64,000 bases of DNA from NCBI RefSeq assembly GCF_001187905.1, contig NZ_LGIS01000018.1, positions 62,001 through 126,000 on the forward strand, given 5' to 3'. Source of the DNA: Pantoea sp. RIT-PI-b. GTDB taxonomy: Bacteria > Pseudomonadota > Gammaproteobacteria > Enterobacterales > Enterobacteriaceae. Both the position numbers and the translations under genes were made by a program. The notes under the pieces are model-generated. The model made no database searches. It worked only from the letters and a program-made list of their open reading frames with translations, and was not told where the DNA came from. Shown here piece by piece: positions 1-8,977 of the stretch (positions within the stretch are counted from its first letter, which is position 1; every line of letters starts with the position of its first letter).

Positions 1-543
1 CGCGGTTAAATTTTGGCTCCATGCGCACACCTGCATGCCAAACGCCTGCGCCACTTTGGCCATTTCGCCGCCAATTTTACCCAAGCCGAGTAAGCCCAGC
101 GTTTTGCCATGCAGGCTCATCCCTAAGGTGTGCTGCCACGGCCCGTTGCTGCGCAGCGCCTGGTTCTCCGGCACGATGTGACGCGCCAGTCCAAGCAGCA
201 ATCCCCAGCTGAGCTCCATCGGCGCGGCGCTGCTGCTGGCGGTGCCGCATACCGCGATATAGCGTTCGGCGCAGGCATCCAAATCAATTGAAGCATTGCG
301 CATGCCGGAGGTGACCACCATTTTCAGATCAGGTAGGCGGCCAATGAGCTCGGCGCTGAGCGGCGTGCGCTCACGCATCACCACCAAAATGTCAGCATGG
401 GCGATTTTCTTAACCAGTTCATCCTGGTCGGCGTAATGTTCAGTGAGGGAAGTGGTGTGAACCAGCGGTTCGAGAGACGCCCAATCGGCAAGCGTTAGGG
501 CGACGTTCTGATAATCATCAAGAATGATGCAGTTCAGGTTCAT
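1..543 (-). CDS. D-isomer-specific 2-hydroxyacid dehydrogenase, C-terminus cut by window edge
   Basis: The reading frame is open from an ATG at 543 down to base 1, so only the first 181 residues are present. The N-terminal substrate-binding half is followed by a Rossmann dinucleotide motif GLGKIG at residues 153-158, typical of the NAD(P)-dependent phosphoglycerate/hydroxypyruvate/lactate dehydrogenase superfamily that interconverts 2-keto and D-2-hydroxy acids in the cytoplasm. The start has an AGGA ribosome site 6-9 bases upstream. It overlaps the end of the upstream EAL gene by 26 bases, so the two are probably co-translated. The substrate cannot be told: the catalytic Arg-Glu-His part lies outside the window. 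Confidence 0.85.
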   Translation of the reverse strand, partial: MNLNCIILDDYQNVALTLADWASLEPLVHTTSLTEHYADQDELVKKIAHADILVVMRERTPLSAELIGRLPDLKMVVTSGMRNASIDLDACAERYIAVCGTASSSAAPMELSWGLLLGLARHIVPENQALRSNGPWQHTLGMSLHGKTLGLLGLGKIGGEMAKVAQAFGMQVCAWSQNLTA

Positions 544-2122
544 GATGTTCCTCAACGAGAATCGGCTGGTGCCCATGCTCATTGAGCCAGGCAAGTAGCC
601 GGTCATTATCCAATGGACGGGCATAATAGAAGCCCTGAATAAATATCACACCACGCCGGCGTAAGTACTCAAATTGTGTCGCGGTTTCGACGCCTTCACC
701 GAGCACATCCAACTCCAGCTTGTGGCACAGATTAATAATGGCATCCAGCACCGGCGTCTCAATCTCGAGGCCTTCAATGGCGTTGATAAAGCCGCGATCG
801 ATCTTCAGGTAATCCAGCGGGAACTTCATCAGATACGTCAAGGAACAGTGGCCGGTACCGAAATCATCGATCGCCACTTTCATGCCCTGCGCGCGCAAAT
901 GGCGCAGTTTCTCGGCCACCATTTCGCCATCTTCAATCAGGCTACGTTCGGTCAGCTCTAGCGTAATGGACATCTGTTTATCTTTAATGCGCGCCGCAAA
1001 TAGCTCGATATCTGCCACAAAATCAGCATGCTGCAAGTGTTCCGCTGCCAGGTTCAGCCCGATATGAAAACCAGGTTTTACCTGCCAGCTCTGAATATCT
1101 TCGGCCATCAGCTCCAGCAAATGCTGCGTCAACGGCACAATCATTCCTTCAGTTTCGGCAGCGCTGATAAAGATATCAGGGCGAATCATCTCACCGTTCG
1201 GCAGTTGCCAGCGCAGCAGAGCTTCTGCACCGGAACAGGCCTGTAACTTATTGCTGTAAACCGGTTGATAGTGCACTGAAAACTGGCGGGCACGGATGGC
1301 GCGGGCAATCTCATCGTGCCAGGAGATGCGGCGACGCAGCCAGTTAGCGGTGAGGATCATCAGCAGAATCGAGAAAATTGCCGCCATGGGCAGGAAGATG
1401 AACAGCGCCTGACGCCAGGCTTTGAGCAATTCGGAGGCGGGCGCCGTAACAGTAACGCTAATTGGATAGCGGCTGGATTCGGTCTGGAAGGTCTCGCTTT
1501 GCAGATACAGCTCAGGTGTGTTGTCGTTTGGTCCGCTGCTGATCACCGTGCCGCCGCTAAACTGCAGGCTCATTTGATAATCGCGCGATTCGCCAATCGC
1601 GTGCATAAAGTCCAGCAGATATTGGCCATCAATCACCGCCCAAAAACCGGTGGTATCCGGCAGCTGACGAACAAAGACTACCGCCGGACGATTGGGCACG
1701 CCCACCGTACCGCGCACCGAGATGCTCCACCAGGCTTTGCCGGTAATCGGCGGCGGCTGCATCATCATTTCGGTCAGCGTGCCGGGCGCCAGGCCGAAGG
1801 CGGAAGAGCAGCTGATATCATCGCCTTTCAGCATGCCAATCGAGCGAAAATAGGGATTAAGCGTGCCGGCGCGCTGCAATTTGTCCTCAATCTGCGCACA
1901 GGATTGGTAATGATACTGGCGCAATTCGGTAATCATATCCCACGCAGTGTCGCTCATCTTTTCGGCTTGGGTGAGCAACGCATTGGCGGTGGAAATCTGC
2001 TGCTGGCTGACGGTATGGCGTGCTTCGATGGCGGTACAAAGGATGCCGAGCACCAGCGGTAATAATCCGGCGCAGATAATTAATAGCCAGCCAAAATCGC
2101 GATTTCGTTTTTGCGGAGGCAC
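518..2122 (-). CDS. EAL-domain cyclic di-GMP phosphodiesterase with CSS-motif periplasmic sensor
   Basis: A 534-residue inner-membrane protein. One membrane segment (about residues 12-32) leads into a periplasmic CSS-motif domain with C75 and the C105-S-S signature. A second segment (about 238-258) leads to a cytoplasmic EAL domain (about 270-512). The EAL domain keeps EAL at 300-302, the LELTE strand at 388-392, DDFG at 419-422 and GEGVE at 475-479, so it should be active in hydrolysing c-di-GMP to pGpG. In E. coli family members (PdeB/C/D/G type) the disulphide state of the periplasmic cysteines controls activity. No GGDEF domain is present. The start is GTG with GAGGAA nine bases upstream; the nearby ATG is in another frame. 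Which E. coli paralogue it matches is not decidable. Confidence 0.92.
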   Translation of the reverse strand: MPPQKRNRDFGWLLIICAGLLPLVLGILCTAIEARHTVSQQQISTANALLTQAEKMSDTAWDMITELRQYHYQSCAQIEDKLQRAGTLNPYFRSIGMLKGDDISCSSAFGLAPGTLTEMMMQPPPITGKAWWSISVRGTVGVPNRPAVVFVRQLPDTTGFWAVIDGQYLLDFMHAIGESRDYQMSLQFSGGTVISSGPNDNTPELYLQSETFQTESSRYPISVTVTAPASELLKAWRQALFIFLPMAAIFSILLMILTANWLRRRISWHDEIARAIRARQFSVHYQPVYSNKLQACSGAEALLRWQLPNGEMIRPDIFISAAETEGMIVPLTQHLLELMAEDIQSWQVKPGFHIGLNLAAEHLQHADFVADIELFAARIKDKQMSITLELTERSLIEDGEMVAEKLRHLRAQGMKVAIDDFGTGHCSLTYLMKFPLDYLKIDRGFINAIEGLEIETPVLDAIINLCHKLELDVLGEGVETATQFEYLRRRGVIFIQGFYYARPLDNDRLLAWLNEHGHQPILVEEHHEPELHHS

Positions 2123-2276
2123 CAGGCATTCCTCGGTCGGTTAAAGCAGTTGAAAGCAGGCAAACAGCGGCGTCAGCAGCATACCACTTTCATCGGGCGC
2201 TGCATGTTAGCGATTTAAGAATTAACCGATCTGATATAGGTCAATTATCAACCTCACTTTGCGTTTAATGACAATG

Positions 2277-2309
2277 TTTTGCCGTTATTGGCATTTCCCA
2301 GCGGCAAAA
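2277..2309 (+). promoter_or_regulatory. Inverted repeat upstream of the class II aldolase gene
   Basis: TTTTGCCG and CGGCAAAA form perfect 8-base arms separated by 17 bases, about 55 bases before the aldolase start. It could be an operator for a dimeric regulator or an mRNA leader hairpin. Nothing else in the 239-base gap stands out. Confidence 0.35.
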
Positions 2310-2361
2310 TCGCTATGCCACGATGTTAGGCAAGCATATTGACCTGAAATGAGGAACGGAA

Positions 2362-3126
2362 ATGAGCACTGAAACACTGGATGTCGCGTCATTACGGCAG
2401 CGTATCAGCGAAGGCGAATGGCAGGCGCGCGTGAAGCTGGCTCAGGCCTATCATCTGGCGGCGAAACTGCGCTGGACCGATCATATCTACACCCATTTTT
2501 CCCTGCGCGTGCCGGGCGATAAGCCGCACTTTCTCATCAATGCTTTTGGCCAAACCTTCGATGAAATTCAGGCGGAAACGCTGGTGAAGATCGACATCGA
2601 CGGCAACATTATTGACGACCCAACCGGGCTGGGAATTAACCTTGCTGGATTTGTTATTCACAGCGCGATTCATCGCGCGCGTCCCGATGCGCATGCGGTG
2701 CTGCATACGCACACGGCCGCAGGCATTGGCGTTTCGGCGCAGAAAAATGGCCTGCTGATGATTTCGCAGCACAGCACCCGTTTTCATAATCGCCTTGGTT
2801 ATCATGATTATGAAGGCATCGCGCTGGATCTTGATGAGCAGCAGCGCATCGTCACCGACCTCGGCGATCGCAACGCGCTGATTCTGCGTAATCACGGTTT
2901 GCTGACCAACGGCGGCAGTATCGAAGAGGCGTTCTATAACCTCTATTATCTTGAGCGTGCCTGCCAGGCCCAGTTGGCGGCGCAATCTGGCGGCGCGCAG
3001 CTGATCATCCTGCCGGATGCGGTCGCCGAGAAAGCCGCCCAGGCATTTGATAACAGCATCCGTAATCACAAATATCAGCTGCACTGGGATGCTTACATCC
3101 GCCAGCTCAACCGCAACGCACTCTGA
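2362..3126 (+). CDS. Class II aldolase/adducin family protein
   Basis: A 254-residue cytoplasmic protein of the class II aldolase/adducin fold (FucA/AraD relatives). The HTHTAAG segment near residue 115 and the RNHGLL segment near residue 178 correspond to the zinc-binding histidines and the conserved NHG of the family. The family includes metal-dependent aldolases, epimerases and decarboxylases; the substrate is not predictable here. The ATG has a GAGGAACGG ribosome site. The gene lies 11 bases before the following binding-protein gene on the same strand, so the two look like one operon. Confidence 0.85.
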   Translation: MSTETLDVASLRQRISEGEWQARVKLAQAYHLAAKLRWTDHIYTHFSLRVPGDKPHFLINAFGQTFDEIQAETLVKIDIDGNIIDDPTGLGINLAGFVIHSAIHRARPDAHAVLHTHTAAGIGVSAQKNGLLMISQHSTRFHNRLGYHDYEGIALDLDEQQRIVTDLGDRNALILRNHGLLTNGGSIEEAFYNLYYLERACQAQLAAQSGGAQLIILPDAVAEKAAQAFDNSIRNHKYQLHWDAYIRQLNRNAL

Positions 3127-3137
3127 GAGCTGACCTG

Positions 3138-4088
3138 ATGAAATGGATGAAACCGGTGGTTGCTGCGCTATTGCTGTGCGCGGCGTTTGGCAGCCAGGCC
3201 GCGCCTGATTTGAGTATGGTCACGCTGGTGCTGGGCGATCAGGCGCGCAATCTGCGCTCGCTGATCGAAGCGGCGGATGTGATGAAAGATGCGCCCTATC
3301 AATATCGCTGGGCGAACTTCCAGGGCGCTGCACCGCTGTTTGAAGCGCAGCGTGCCGGCGCGGTTGATACCTCCTACGCCGGAGATTTGCCGGTATTGAT
3401 GGCCGCATCGGGCGGCGTGCCGCTCAAAATCATCGCCACCAATGTCGGCGATGGTGGTTCGAATGGCCTGATCGTCCCCGCCGATTCGCCGATCCACAGC
3501 GTGAAGGATTTGGCGGGCAAGCAGGTGGTGGTGTCATCGGCGCGCGGTAGTATCTCGCAGCACTTGTTGTATGAAGCGCTGGAAGAGGCACAGGTGCCGC
3601 GCGATACGGTGCCGGTGCGCTTTGTGTTGCCAACCGACGCCAGCGCAGCGTTCAATTCTGGACAGATTGCTGCGTGGGCGACCTTCGATCCTTATCTGGG
3701 CATTGCTGAGCAGCACGGTGCGCGCCTGCTGCGTGACGGCAAAGGGCTCACCACCGCGCTGTCGTTTGTTACCGCGACGCAAAGCTCGCTTGACGATCCT
3801 GGCAAGCGGGCGGCGATTGCCGATTTTACGCATCGTCTGGCCAAAGCGCGCGCATGGGCGCTGGCCCATCCGCAGCAGTATAACGCGGTGTATGCGCAGC
3901 TAACGCGGCTGCAACCGGCGGATGCGCAGCAGATTACCGCGCGAATTTCACACGGCGTGCGCGGCGTAACGGCGGATGATGTGGCGAAAGTGCAGAAGGT
4001 ATCGGATCTGTTCAGCGAGTTGAAAATCTTGCCAAACAAAGTCGATGTCCAGGCGATTACTGATAACAGCGTGTTCCAAACGCACTGA
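3138..4088 (+). CDS. Periplasmic substrate-binding protein, nitrate/sulfonate/taurine (SsuA/NMT1-like) type
   Basis: A 316-residue protein with a clean Sec signal peptide (MKWMKP charged start, hydrophobic core, cleavage near SQA-AP at residues 20-22). The rest has the two-lobed organisation of SsuA/TauA proteins: an early FEAQRAGAVD and DLPVLMAA stretch, then VKDLAGKQVVV, which in this family leads into the ligand cleft. The sequence suggests an alkanesulfonate-like or small organic ligand, but that is inference. No permease or ATPase gene adjoins it, so it must either use a transporter encoded elsewhere or act as a sensor. It is paired with the class II aldolase gene. Confidence 0.85.
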   Translation: MKWMKPVVAALLLCAAFGSQAAPDLSMVTLVLGDQARNLRSLIEAADVMKDAPYQYRWANFQGAAPLFEAQRAGAVDTSYAGDLPVLMAASGGVPLKIIATNVGDGGSNGLIVPADSPIHSVKDLAGKQVVVSSARGSISQHLLYEALEEAQVPRDTVPVRFVLPTDASAAFNSGQIAAWATFDPYLGIAEQHGARLLRDGKGLTTALSFVTATQSSLDDPGKRAAIADFTHRLAKARAWALAHPQQYNAVYAQLTRLQPADAQQITARISHGVRGVTADDVAKVQKVSDLFSELKILPNKVDVQAITDNSVFQTH

Positions 4089-4097
4089 TCGAAAACC

Positions 4098-4162
4098 GCG
4101 CGATAAATCGCGCCGCTACGGAACCTGTGCAACCATTTGTAGCGGCGCAATTTATTGCGCAA
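4098..4162. repeat. REP-like hairpin pair, family A (head-to-head)
   Basis: Two inverted copies of one unit. The left copy has the palindrome GCGCGATAAATCGCGC followed by CGCTACG; the right copy reads GTAGCGGCGCAATTTATTGCGC. About 17 bases separate them. Each unit is a hairpin with GTAG (or CTAC) at its foot, the layout of REP sequences mobilised by TnpA-REP (RAYT) enzymes. The pair lies between two convergent genes and may also stabilise or end their transcripts. Confidence 0.8.
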
Positions 4163-4179
4163 TGTGTTGTGAAAAGGCG

Positions 4180-5226
4180 TTATCGCGCCCGTTTACCCGG
4201 CCGCCCATTACCCAGCATAATCGCCAACCGGCTACCGCCCGGCGTGGTCTCCATCAAAATCTTGGTCACGCTGGTGAGCGGCACCGAGAGCAACATGCCA
4301 ACCGGGCCCAGCAGCCAACCCCAGAAAATCAACGACAGAAACACCACCAACGTTGAGAGTCCCAGCCCGCGCCCCATCAGTCGCGGCTCGAGCATATTGC
4401 CAAACACCATATGAATTGCACTGAACAGCGCGGCCACCAGCATGGCGTCATAAATGTTGTTCAGCACCAGCGCCTGAATAAACGGTGGAATGCCGGCGAT
4501 GATCGGCCCGATGTTAGGGATAAAGTTGAGGATGAACGCCACCACGCCCCAGAACAGCGCAAACTTCACGCCGAGCAGCAGCAGCGACAGCCAAACGGCC
4601 ACGCCGGTAATCAAGCTCACCAGGGTTTTCAAGGCCAGGTAGTGCGTCACCCCTTTTAGCGCGCGGTGTAAACCGGCAATACGGATCTGCGGATTGACCA
4701 TCGCGTTACGCATTTTGTAGGGCAGATGGCGCACTTCAAACAGCATAAACACCACCGTCAGAATCAGCAGCAGCACGTTGGTCATCGCGCCTGACAGCTG
4801 CGTTAATATGGTGGTGGCCATATTCATTACTACGTTGGGATCGAGGCGTGCCGCCAGCGCATCGGTAGAGATGTTGATGTGAAAACGTCCGGCGAAGTGC
4901 TGAACCACAGCGAGCTTCTGTTCCAGCATGGTACGAATTTGCGGATAGGTATCGCTGAAATCACTCGCCGAGCTGGCGAGCACCGCGACCAGCAGCAGTA
5001 ACACAATGAAAATCACCGTGATCACCAGCGTAATCGCCAGGCTGCGCTTGACGCCGCGGCGCATCAACATCGTCACCAGCGGATTCAACACAATCGCCAG
5101 GAAGCTGGCTAATAAGAAGGGCACCAGGATGTCCGAGGCGGCGCGAATGCCCGCCAGAATAATCACCAGCATCGCCAGTTTTACCAGGATGTTCTGGCCA
5201 ATTTTTTCCTGTAGCAGGTTATTCAT
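4180..5226 (-). CDS. AI-2E family transporter (PerM/TqsA-like membrane protein)
   Basis: A 348-residue integral membrane protein with about seven to eight hydrophobic segments. A pair of helices lies at the N-terminus (about 15-60), a soluble stretch at about 85-140, and a C-terminal bundle contains the conserved LNFIPNIGPIIAGIPP loop (near residue 240). This is the AI-2E exporter family, which includes E. coli TqsA (AI-2 export), PerM and YdiK; some members are Na+(Li+)/H+ antiporters. The exact activity cannot be assigned. The ATG has GGAGAT upstream. It is a single-gene unit flanked on both sides by family A REP-like repeats. Confidence 0.88.
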   Translation of the reverse strand: MNNLLQEKIGQNILVKLAMLVIILAGIRAASDILVPFLLASFLAIVLNPLVTMLMRRGVKRSLAITLVITVIFIVLLLLVAVLASSASDFSDTYPQIRTMLEQKLAVVQHFAGRFHINISTDALAARLDPNVVMNMATTILTQLSGAMTNVLLLILTVVFMLFEVRHLPYKMRNAMVNPQIRIAGLHRALKGVTHYLALKTLVSLITGVAVWLSLLLLGVKFALFWGVVAFILNFIPNIGPIIAGIPPFIQALVLNNIYDAMLVAALFSAIHMVFGNMLEPRLMGRGLGLSTLVVFLSLIFWGWLLGPVGMLLSVPLTSVTKILMETTPGGSRLAIMLGNGRPGKRAR

Positions 5227-5324
5227 TCTATCTCCTGAGACATATTTTGCTCAGGCAAGTGTAGCTGATTAAAATTAACTCTCTGTATTTTAAGATAAAG
5301 AGAAAGCATCCATTTCGTAACATT

Positions 5325-5405
5325 CGTAGCGGCGCAATTTATTGCGCATTACTTAGTTGGGCGTGGTGCCTGCATTGATGTGCGCGATAAATCGCGCCGC
5401 TACGG
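5325..5405. repeat. REP-like hairpin pair, family A
   Basis: CGTAGCGGCGCAATTTATTG at 5325 and its inverted relative ending CGCGCCGCTACG at 5404 are separated by about 31 bases. They are near-identical to the pair at 4098-4162 but arranged the other way round. They lie between the start of the AI-2E gene and the end of the ABC permease gene. Confidence 0.8.
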
Positions 5406-5418
5406 TATCTGCAGCTAT

Positions 5419-7068
5419 TCATTTTCCCTGACGCCTCAGCAATGCGGTGGCCGCTAACATCAAACTCAAACTGGCGAGCAGCGTTAAGGTCGCCATCGCC
5501 ATGCCTTGCCCCACAGAGCCCTGCTCGAACTGGCGCCAGATAAAGATCGCCACGGTTTGTGTGCCGGCCGGTGCCAGCAGCAGCGAAGTCACCAGCTCGC
5601 GTGAGGCCACCGCGAACACCATCATCATTGCCGCCAGCAGGCTGGGTGCCACCAGCGGCAGCACAATCAGGCGCAGCGCCTGCAGGCGTGAGGCGCCATG
5701 CACGCGCGCGGCCGGTTCCAGCGTCGGGGCCAGCTGGCGCAATGCGCTGCTGACATAGCGCACCGGCCACGGCAGCAGCAAACAGCTGTACGATAACAGT
5801 AGAATAAACATCGTGTTATAGGGCGAAACTGGCCAGAAACCGCGATTCCACAGCAGAATTAACCCCACGCCAACCACCACGCCGGGCATCGCGGCAGGCA
5901 GCAACGCCAGACCATCCATCATCGCCAGCATGCGGGTTTTGCCTTCCGATACGCGCCAGGCGATGAGAAACCCGAGCGCGCCGGTCAGCAGCGCCGCGCC
6001 GAGCGCCAGTCCTATGCTGGTGGAGAAGGCGGCCAGCGCATCGCCCTGTTGGCTAAACAGCGCGCCAAAGTGGCGCAGCGTCAGGTTATTGAGCTGTAAT
6101 CCGCCGGAGAGAGTATTTAGCAGGCCGCTCAACGTCATAGCACCCAGCGGCAGCACCACCGCCAGCAGCAGCGTGAGCACAAACGGCAGCAGCAGCAATA
6201 TCTGCCAGCGACCGACATGCGCCAGTTCCTGATTCACCGGTTTGCCGCTCACCGCTGTCACATCGCTGCTGCCGGTCAGTTTGCGCTGCAGCAACCACGC
6301 CGCGAGCGCTATCACACTCAGCATCAGCGACAATGACGCCGCGCCGGGCAGATCGATAGGCCAATCGGCGAGTTTGGTTTCAATGCCAACGGTCATCAGC
6401 GTCAGCTTCGCCTGCGCGCCGAGCGCGGCGGGCACGCCGTACTCCTCAATCGCCAGGGTGAACGCCAGCAGCACGCCGCCCGCCAGCGCCGGTAACGTCA
6501 GCGGCAGCGTGATATGCCAGAAGCTGCTCCACGCCGATGCGCCGTGCACCCGCGCCACCCAGGCGAGGCGCTGTCCGCTCGCCAGCAGCGAACGTGACAC
6601 CGCGAAATAGACCACCGGGAAGATGTTCAGGGTCATCACCAGAATCATACCGCTGCTGCTAAACAGCAGGCTGGCGAAATGAATACCGGTAAGTTGTTCA
6701 ATGTAGCCGTTGCGTTGCAGCGCCAGCGTCCATGACAGCGCCACGATATAGGGCGGCGTGAGGAAGGGGATCAGGAACAGCAGATCCCACAGCGCCGCGC
6801 CCGGCAGGCGGAACAGGCCGCGCAGTGCGCCGAGCGGTAAGCCCAGCAGTAAACTGCACAGCGCCACGCCGCCGCCGATTTTCAGCGTGCCCAGCCACAT
6901 GGAGAGCAGCTGCGGATCGTCCAGCAGCGCCGGTAAGGTACTCAGAGCGCCATGCCAGCTGCCTGCACTAAAGTGTGGAAACAGCGCCTGCAGCACGATA
7001 AACAGCAGCGGGAGCGCCACCAGCAGCAGTAACGCTAGCAGAATCAATCCGTTCAAGGCACGGGACAT
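5419..7068 (-). CDS. ABC transporter permease, two fused BPD_transp_1 modules (FbpB/ThiP/PhnU type)
   Basis: A 549-residue inner-membrane protein made of two tandem permease modules of about six helices each (roughly residues 1-270 and 285-549). Each module has an EAA-type coupling loop: VARVHGASAWSSFWHITLPL near residue 170 and AARVHGASRLQALRLIVLPL near 455. Such double permeases serve the iron(III), thiamine and 2-aminoethylphosphonate importers. Only two bases separate its ATG from the stop codon of the binding-protein gene, so it is the last gene of a three-gene ABC operon (ATPase, binding protein, permease). Confidence 0.9.
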   Translation of the reverse strand: MSRALNGLILLALLLLVALPLLFIVLQALFPHFSAGSWHGALSTLPALLDDPQLLSMWLGTLKIGGGVALCSLLLGLPLGALRGLFRLPGAALWDLLFLIPFLTPPYIVALSWTLALQRNGYIEQLTGIHFASLLFSSSGMILVMTLNIFPVVYFAVSRSLLASGQRLAWVARVHGASAWSSFWHITLPLTLPALAGGVLLAFTLAIEEYGVPAALGAQAKLTLMTVGIETKLADWPIDLPGAASLSLMLSVIALAAWLLQRKLTGSSDVTAVSGKPVNQELAHVGRWQILLLLPFVLTLLLAVVLPLGAMTLSGLLNTLSGGLQLNNLTLRHFGALFSQQGDALAAFSTSIGLALGAALLTGALGFLIAWRVSEGKTRMLAMMDGLALLPAAMPGVVVGVGLILLWNRGFWPVSPYNTMFILLLSYSCLLLPWPVRYVSSALRQLAPTLEPAARVHGASRLQALRLIVLPLVAPSLLAAMMMVFAVASRELVTSLLLAPAGTQTVAIFIWRQFEQGSVGQGMAMATLTLLASLSLMLAATALLRRQGK

Positions 7069-7070
7069 TG

Positions 7071-8057
7071 TTATTGCCCGAACAGCGCGCCGAAGCGCTT
7101 CAGGACTGCCGAGCGCTCGCTGCTGCCGTCCTGCTGGGTCGGTAACAGCTTAATCTCGGTAATCAGCGGACGCTGGGCTTTGATATCGGTACGCGCCGGC
7201 ATCAGCCAGGCTTTCGCCACCTGTTGCTGGCCCTCATCCGACAGCACGTAATCAACGAAGGCTTTGGCATCTGCGGCGTGCTGGCTGCTTTTCAGAATCA
7301 TCATCGGACGCGGTGCCACCACGGTGCCGTTCTCCGGGAAGATCACCTTCACGCTCTCGCCCTGCGCAATGTTGTTATAGGTGACGTAATCGACCGCGCC
7401 AAACACCGCCGCCTTGGCGCCTTGCAGCACCGGCGTTACCGCCTGCGCATTCGGACCGCTCATGACCATGCCGTTAGCTTTCAACTGGTCAAACAGCTGC
7501 CAGGCTTTTTCGCCTTCGCTATTTTGCAGGCCAATCAGCAGATCGAGTGACGCACCTGACAGCGCCGGATCCGGCGTGGTGACCTTGTCTTTGAAGGCGG
7601 GTGCGGTGAGATCCTGCCAGGTTTTTGGCTCTGGCGTGTTGCTTTGCGTATTCCACACGATGCCCAGCGCGGAGATGCCCTGCGCCACGTAGTGGGCGGT
7701 TTTGAACTGAGCCGGTACGTTCGCCGCGTTGGCGCTGTGGAACGGCAGCAGCCAACCGCGCTGTTGCAGATCTTCGGCGGTATCCCACGAGGCTGAGATC
7801 AGCACATCGGCCTGCGGATTGGCCTGCTCGGCTTCCAGGCGCGCCATCACTTTACCGGTGGTGGCCTGGAAGATATTCACTTTGATGCCGGTTTGCTTTT
7901 CAAACCCGGCGGCGAGGCTTTTCGACAGCGATCCCGGACCGGCGGTATACACCGTTAACGCCTGGGCATCGTTCATCATCATGGCGGAAGTCAAAATCAT
8001 CGCGCTGATGGCTCCTTTCTGGCTAATGGCTCGTTTAACTGACTTGAGAGATGGCAT
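7071..8057 (-). CDS. Periplasmic substrate-binding protein of an iron(III)/2-aminoethylphosphonate-type ABC importer
   Basis: The protein is 328 residues from the ATG at 8057, which has CAGGGGAC upstream; a longer open frame to 8381 lies inside the ATPase gene and is not used. A signal peptide ends near NDAQA-L at about residue 33. The mature protein begins LTVYTAGPGSLSKSLAAGFE, as in AfuA/FbpA-like type II binding proteins (COG1840), and contains an ADVLISA segment. Ligand candidates are Fe3+ or 2-aminoethylphosphonate. No phosphonate-degrading genes lie nearby to decide. The gene overlaps the ATPase gene by 23 bases. Confidence 0.87.
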   Translation of the reverse strand: MPSLKSVKRAISQKGAISAMILTSAMMMNDAQALTVYTAGPGSLSKSLAAGFEKQTGIKVNIFQATTGKVMARLEAEQANPQADVLISASWDTAEDLQQRGWLLPFHSANAANVPAQFKTAHYVAQGISALGIVWNTQSNTPEPKTWQDLTAPAFKDKVTTPDPALSGASLDLLIGLQNSEGEKAWQLFDQLKANGMVMSGPNAQAVTPVLQGAKAAVFGAVDYVTYNNIAQGESVKVIFPENGTVVAPRPMMILKSSQHAADAKAFVDYVLSDEGQQQVAKAWLMPARTDIKAQRPLITEIKLLPTQQDGSSERSAVLKRFGALFGQ

Positions 8058-8748
8058 TGCGGTCCCCTGAGAGGTGAGTAACGGAAACAATCTGGCCCTG
8101 CGCCAGGTGAATGATACGGTCCGCGAGGGTGTTGGCTTCCTCGCGATCGTGCGTAACGTAAACGGCGGTGATGCCCGCCGTGCGCAGCAGATCGGCCATG
8201 GTGTGAACCAGCGTTTCACGCAGGTCGCGGTCAAGGTTGGAAAGGGGTTCGTCGAACAGCAGAATCGCCGGTTTCGCGACCAACGCGCGCGCCAGCGCCA
8301 CGCGCTGCTGCTGGCCGCCGGAGAGCAGCGCCGGTTTACGATCGCCAAAATCAGCAAGGCCAACCTGCGCCAGGGCGGCATCGGCCTGTTGATGTGCGAC
8401 GGCTTTTTTTATGCCGCGCATGCGCAGCGGGAAGGCGACGTTCTGTGCCACCGACATATGTGGCCACAGCGCGTAATCCTGGAACACCATGCCAAGGTTA
8501 CGCTTCTCTGGCGCGTCACAGTGGCGCGCCGACGCCACGCAGCGTTCACCGATCCACAGCTCGCCCTCTGTCGGTTGCAGTAAGCCTGCCAGCAGTTTCA
8601 GCAGCGTGCTTTTGCCACAGCCGCTCGGGCCGAGTAGCGCCAGGATTTCACCGGCGGGAATCGTCAGGGAGAGATCGTGCAGAATAGTCAGGTTACCCAC
8701 CGACCATCTGAGATTTTTCAGTTCAATAGGCAGCGCCGCATGCGTCAT
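8035..8748 (-). CDS. ABC transporter ATP-binding protein (Fe3+/spermidine/putrescine-type importer)
   Basis: A 237-residue ATPase. It has Walker [10 protein letters not shown] (40-48), a Q-loop at Q90, signature LSGGQQQR (142-149), Walker B ILLFDEP (162-168) and the switch histidine in YVTHDREEA. The length covers only the nucleotide-binding domain; the C-terminal TOBE domain found in FbpC/PotA (about 350 residues) is absent. It powers the import system formed with the next two genes and is the first gene of the operon. Its start has a CGGAGGTG ribosome site. The 229-base gap upstream is shared with a divergent MFS gene. Confidence 0.9.
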   Translation of the reverse strand: MTHAALPIELKNLRWSVGNLTILHDLSLTIPAGEILALLGPSGCGKSTLLKLLAGLLQPTEGELWIGERCVASARHCDAPEKRNLGMVFQDYALWPHMSVAQNVAFPLRMRGIKKAVAHQQADAALAQVGLADFGDRKPALLSGGQQQRVALARALVAKPAILLFDEPLSNLDRDLRETLVHTMADLLRTAGITAVYVTHDREEANTLADRIIHLAQGQIVSVTHLSGDRNAISQVS

Positions 8749-8977
8749 CGGCCACCTCCGGCAAGAGAGTAGGCGTTGCGCACGCGCGCCTGAGGGGAAA
8801 TCAGGAGCGTCATCAGATTGTTATCCTCTTTGGGATTTGATAGGGGGCGAGTCTACGAGCGCGATATGACGAAATGATGACCGTAAAACTGGGCATTTCA
8901 CTGATGCGCTGTACGCCAAATGACGTATAGTTATCCTTCTGTTATAAAAATTCCGTCACCCACGAGCGCAATCACTC

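Noticed and set aside
1316..2062. 248-codon open frame antisense to the EAL gene
   Set aside because: It is fully inside a well-supported gene on the other strand and its product is low-complexity His/Arg/Gln-rich with no domain.
2392..3084. 230-codon open frame antisense to the class II aldolase gene
   Set aside because: Mirror frame of a clear coding region without ribosome site or domain.
8058..8381. N-terminal extension of the iron-type binding protein
   Set aside because: It lies inside the ATPase gene in another frame; the ATG at 8057 gives a proper signal peptide and ribosome site.
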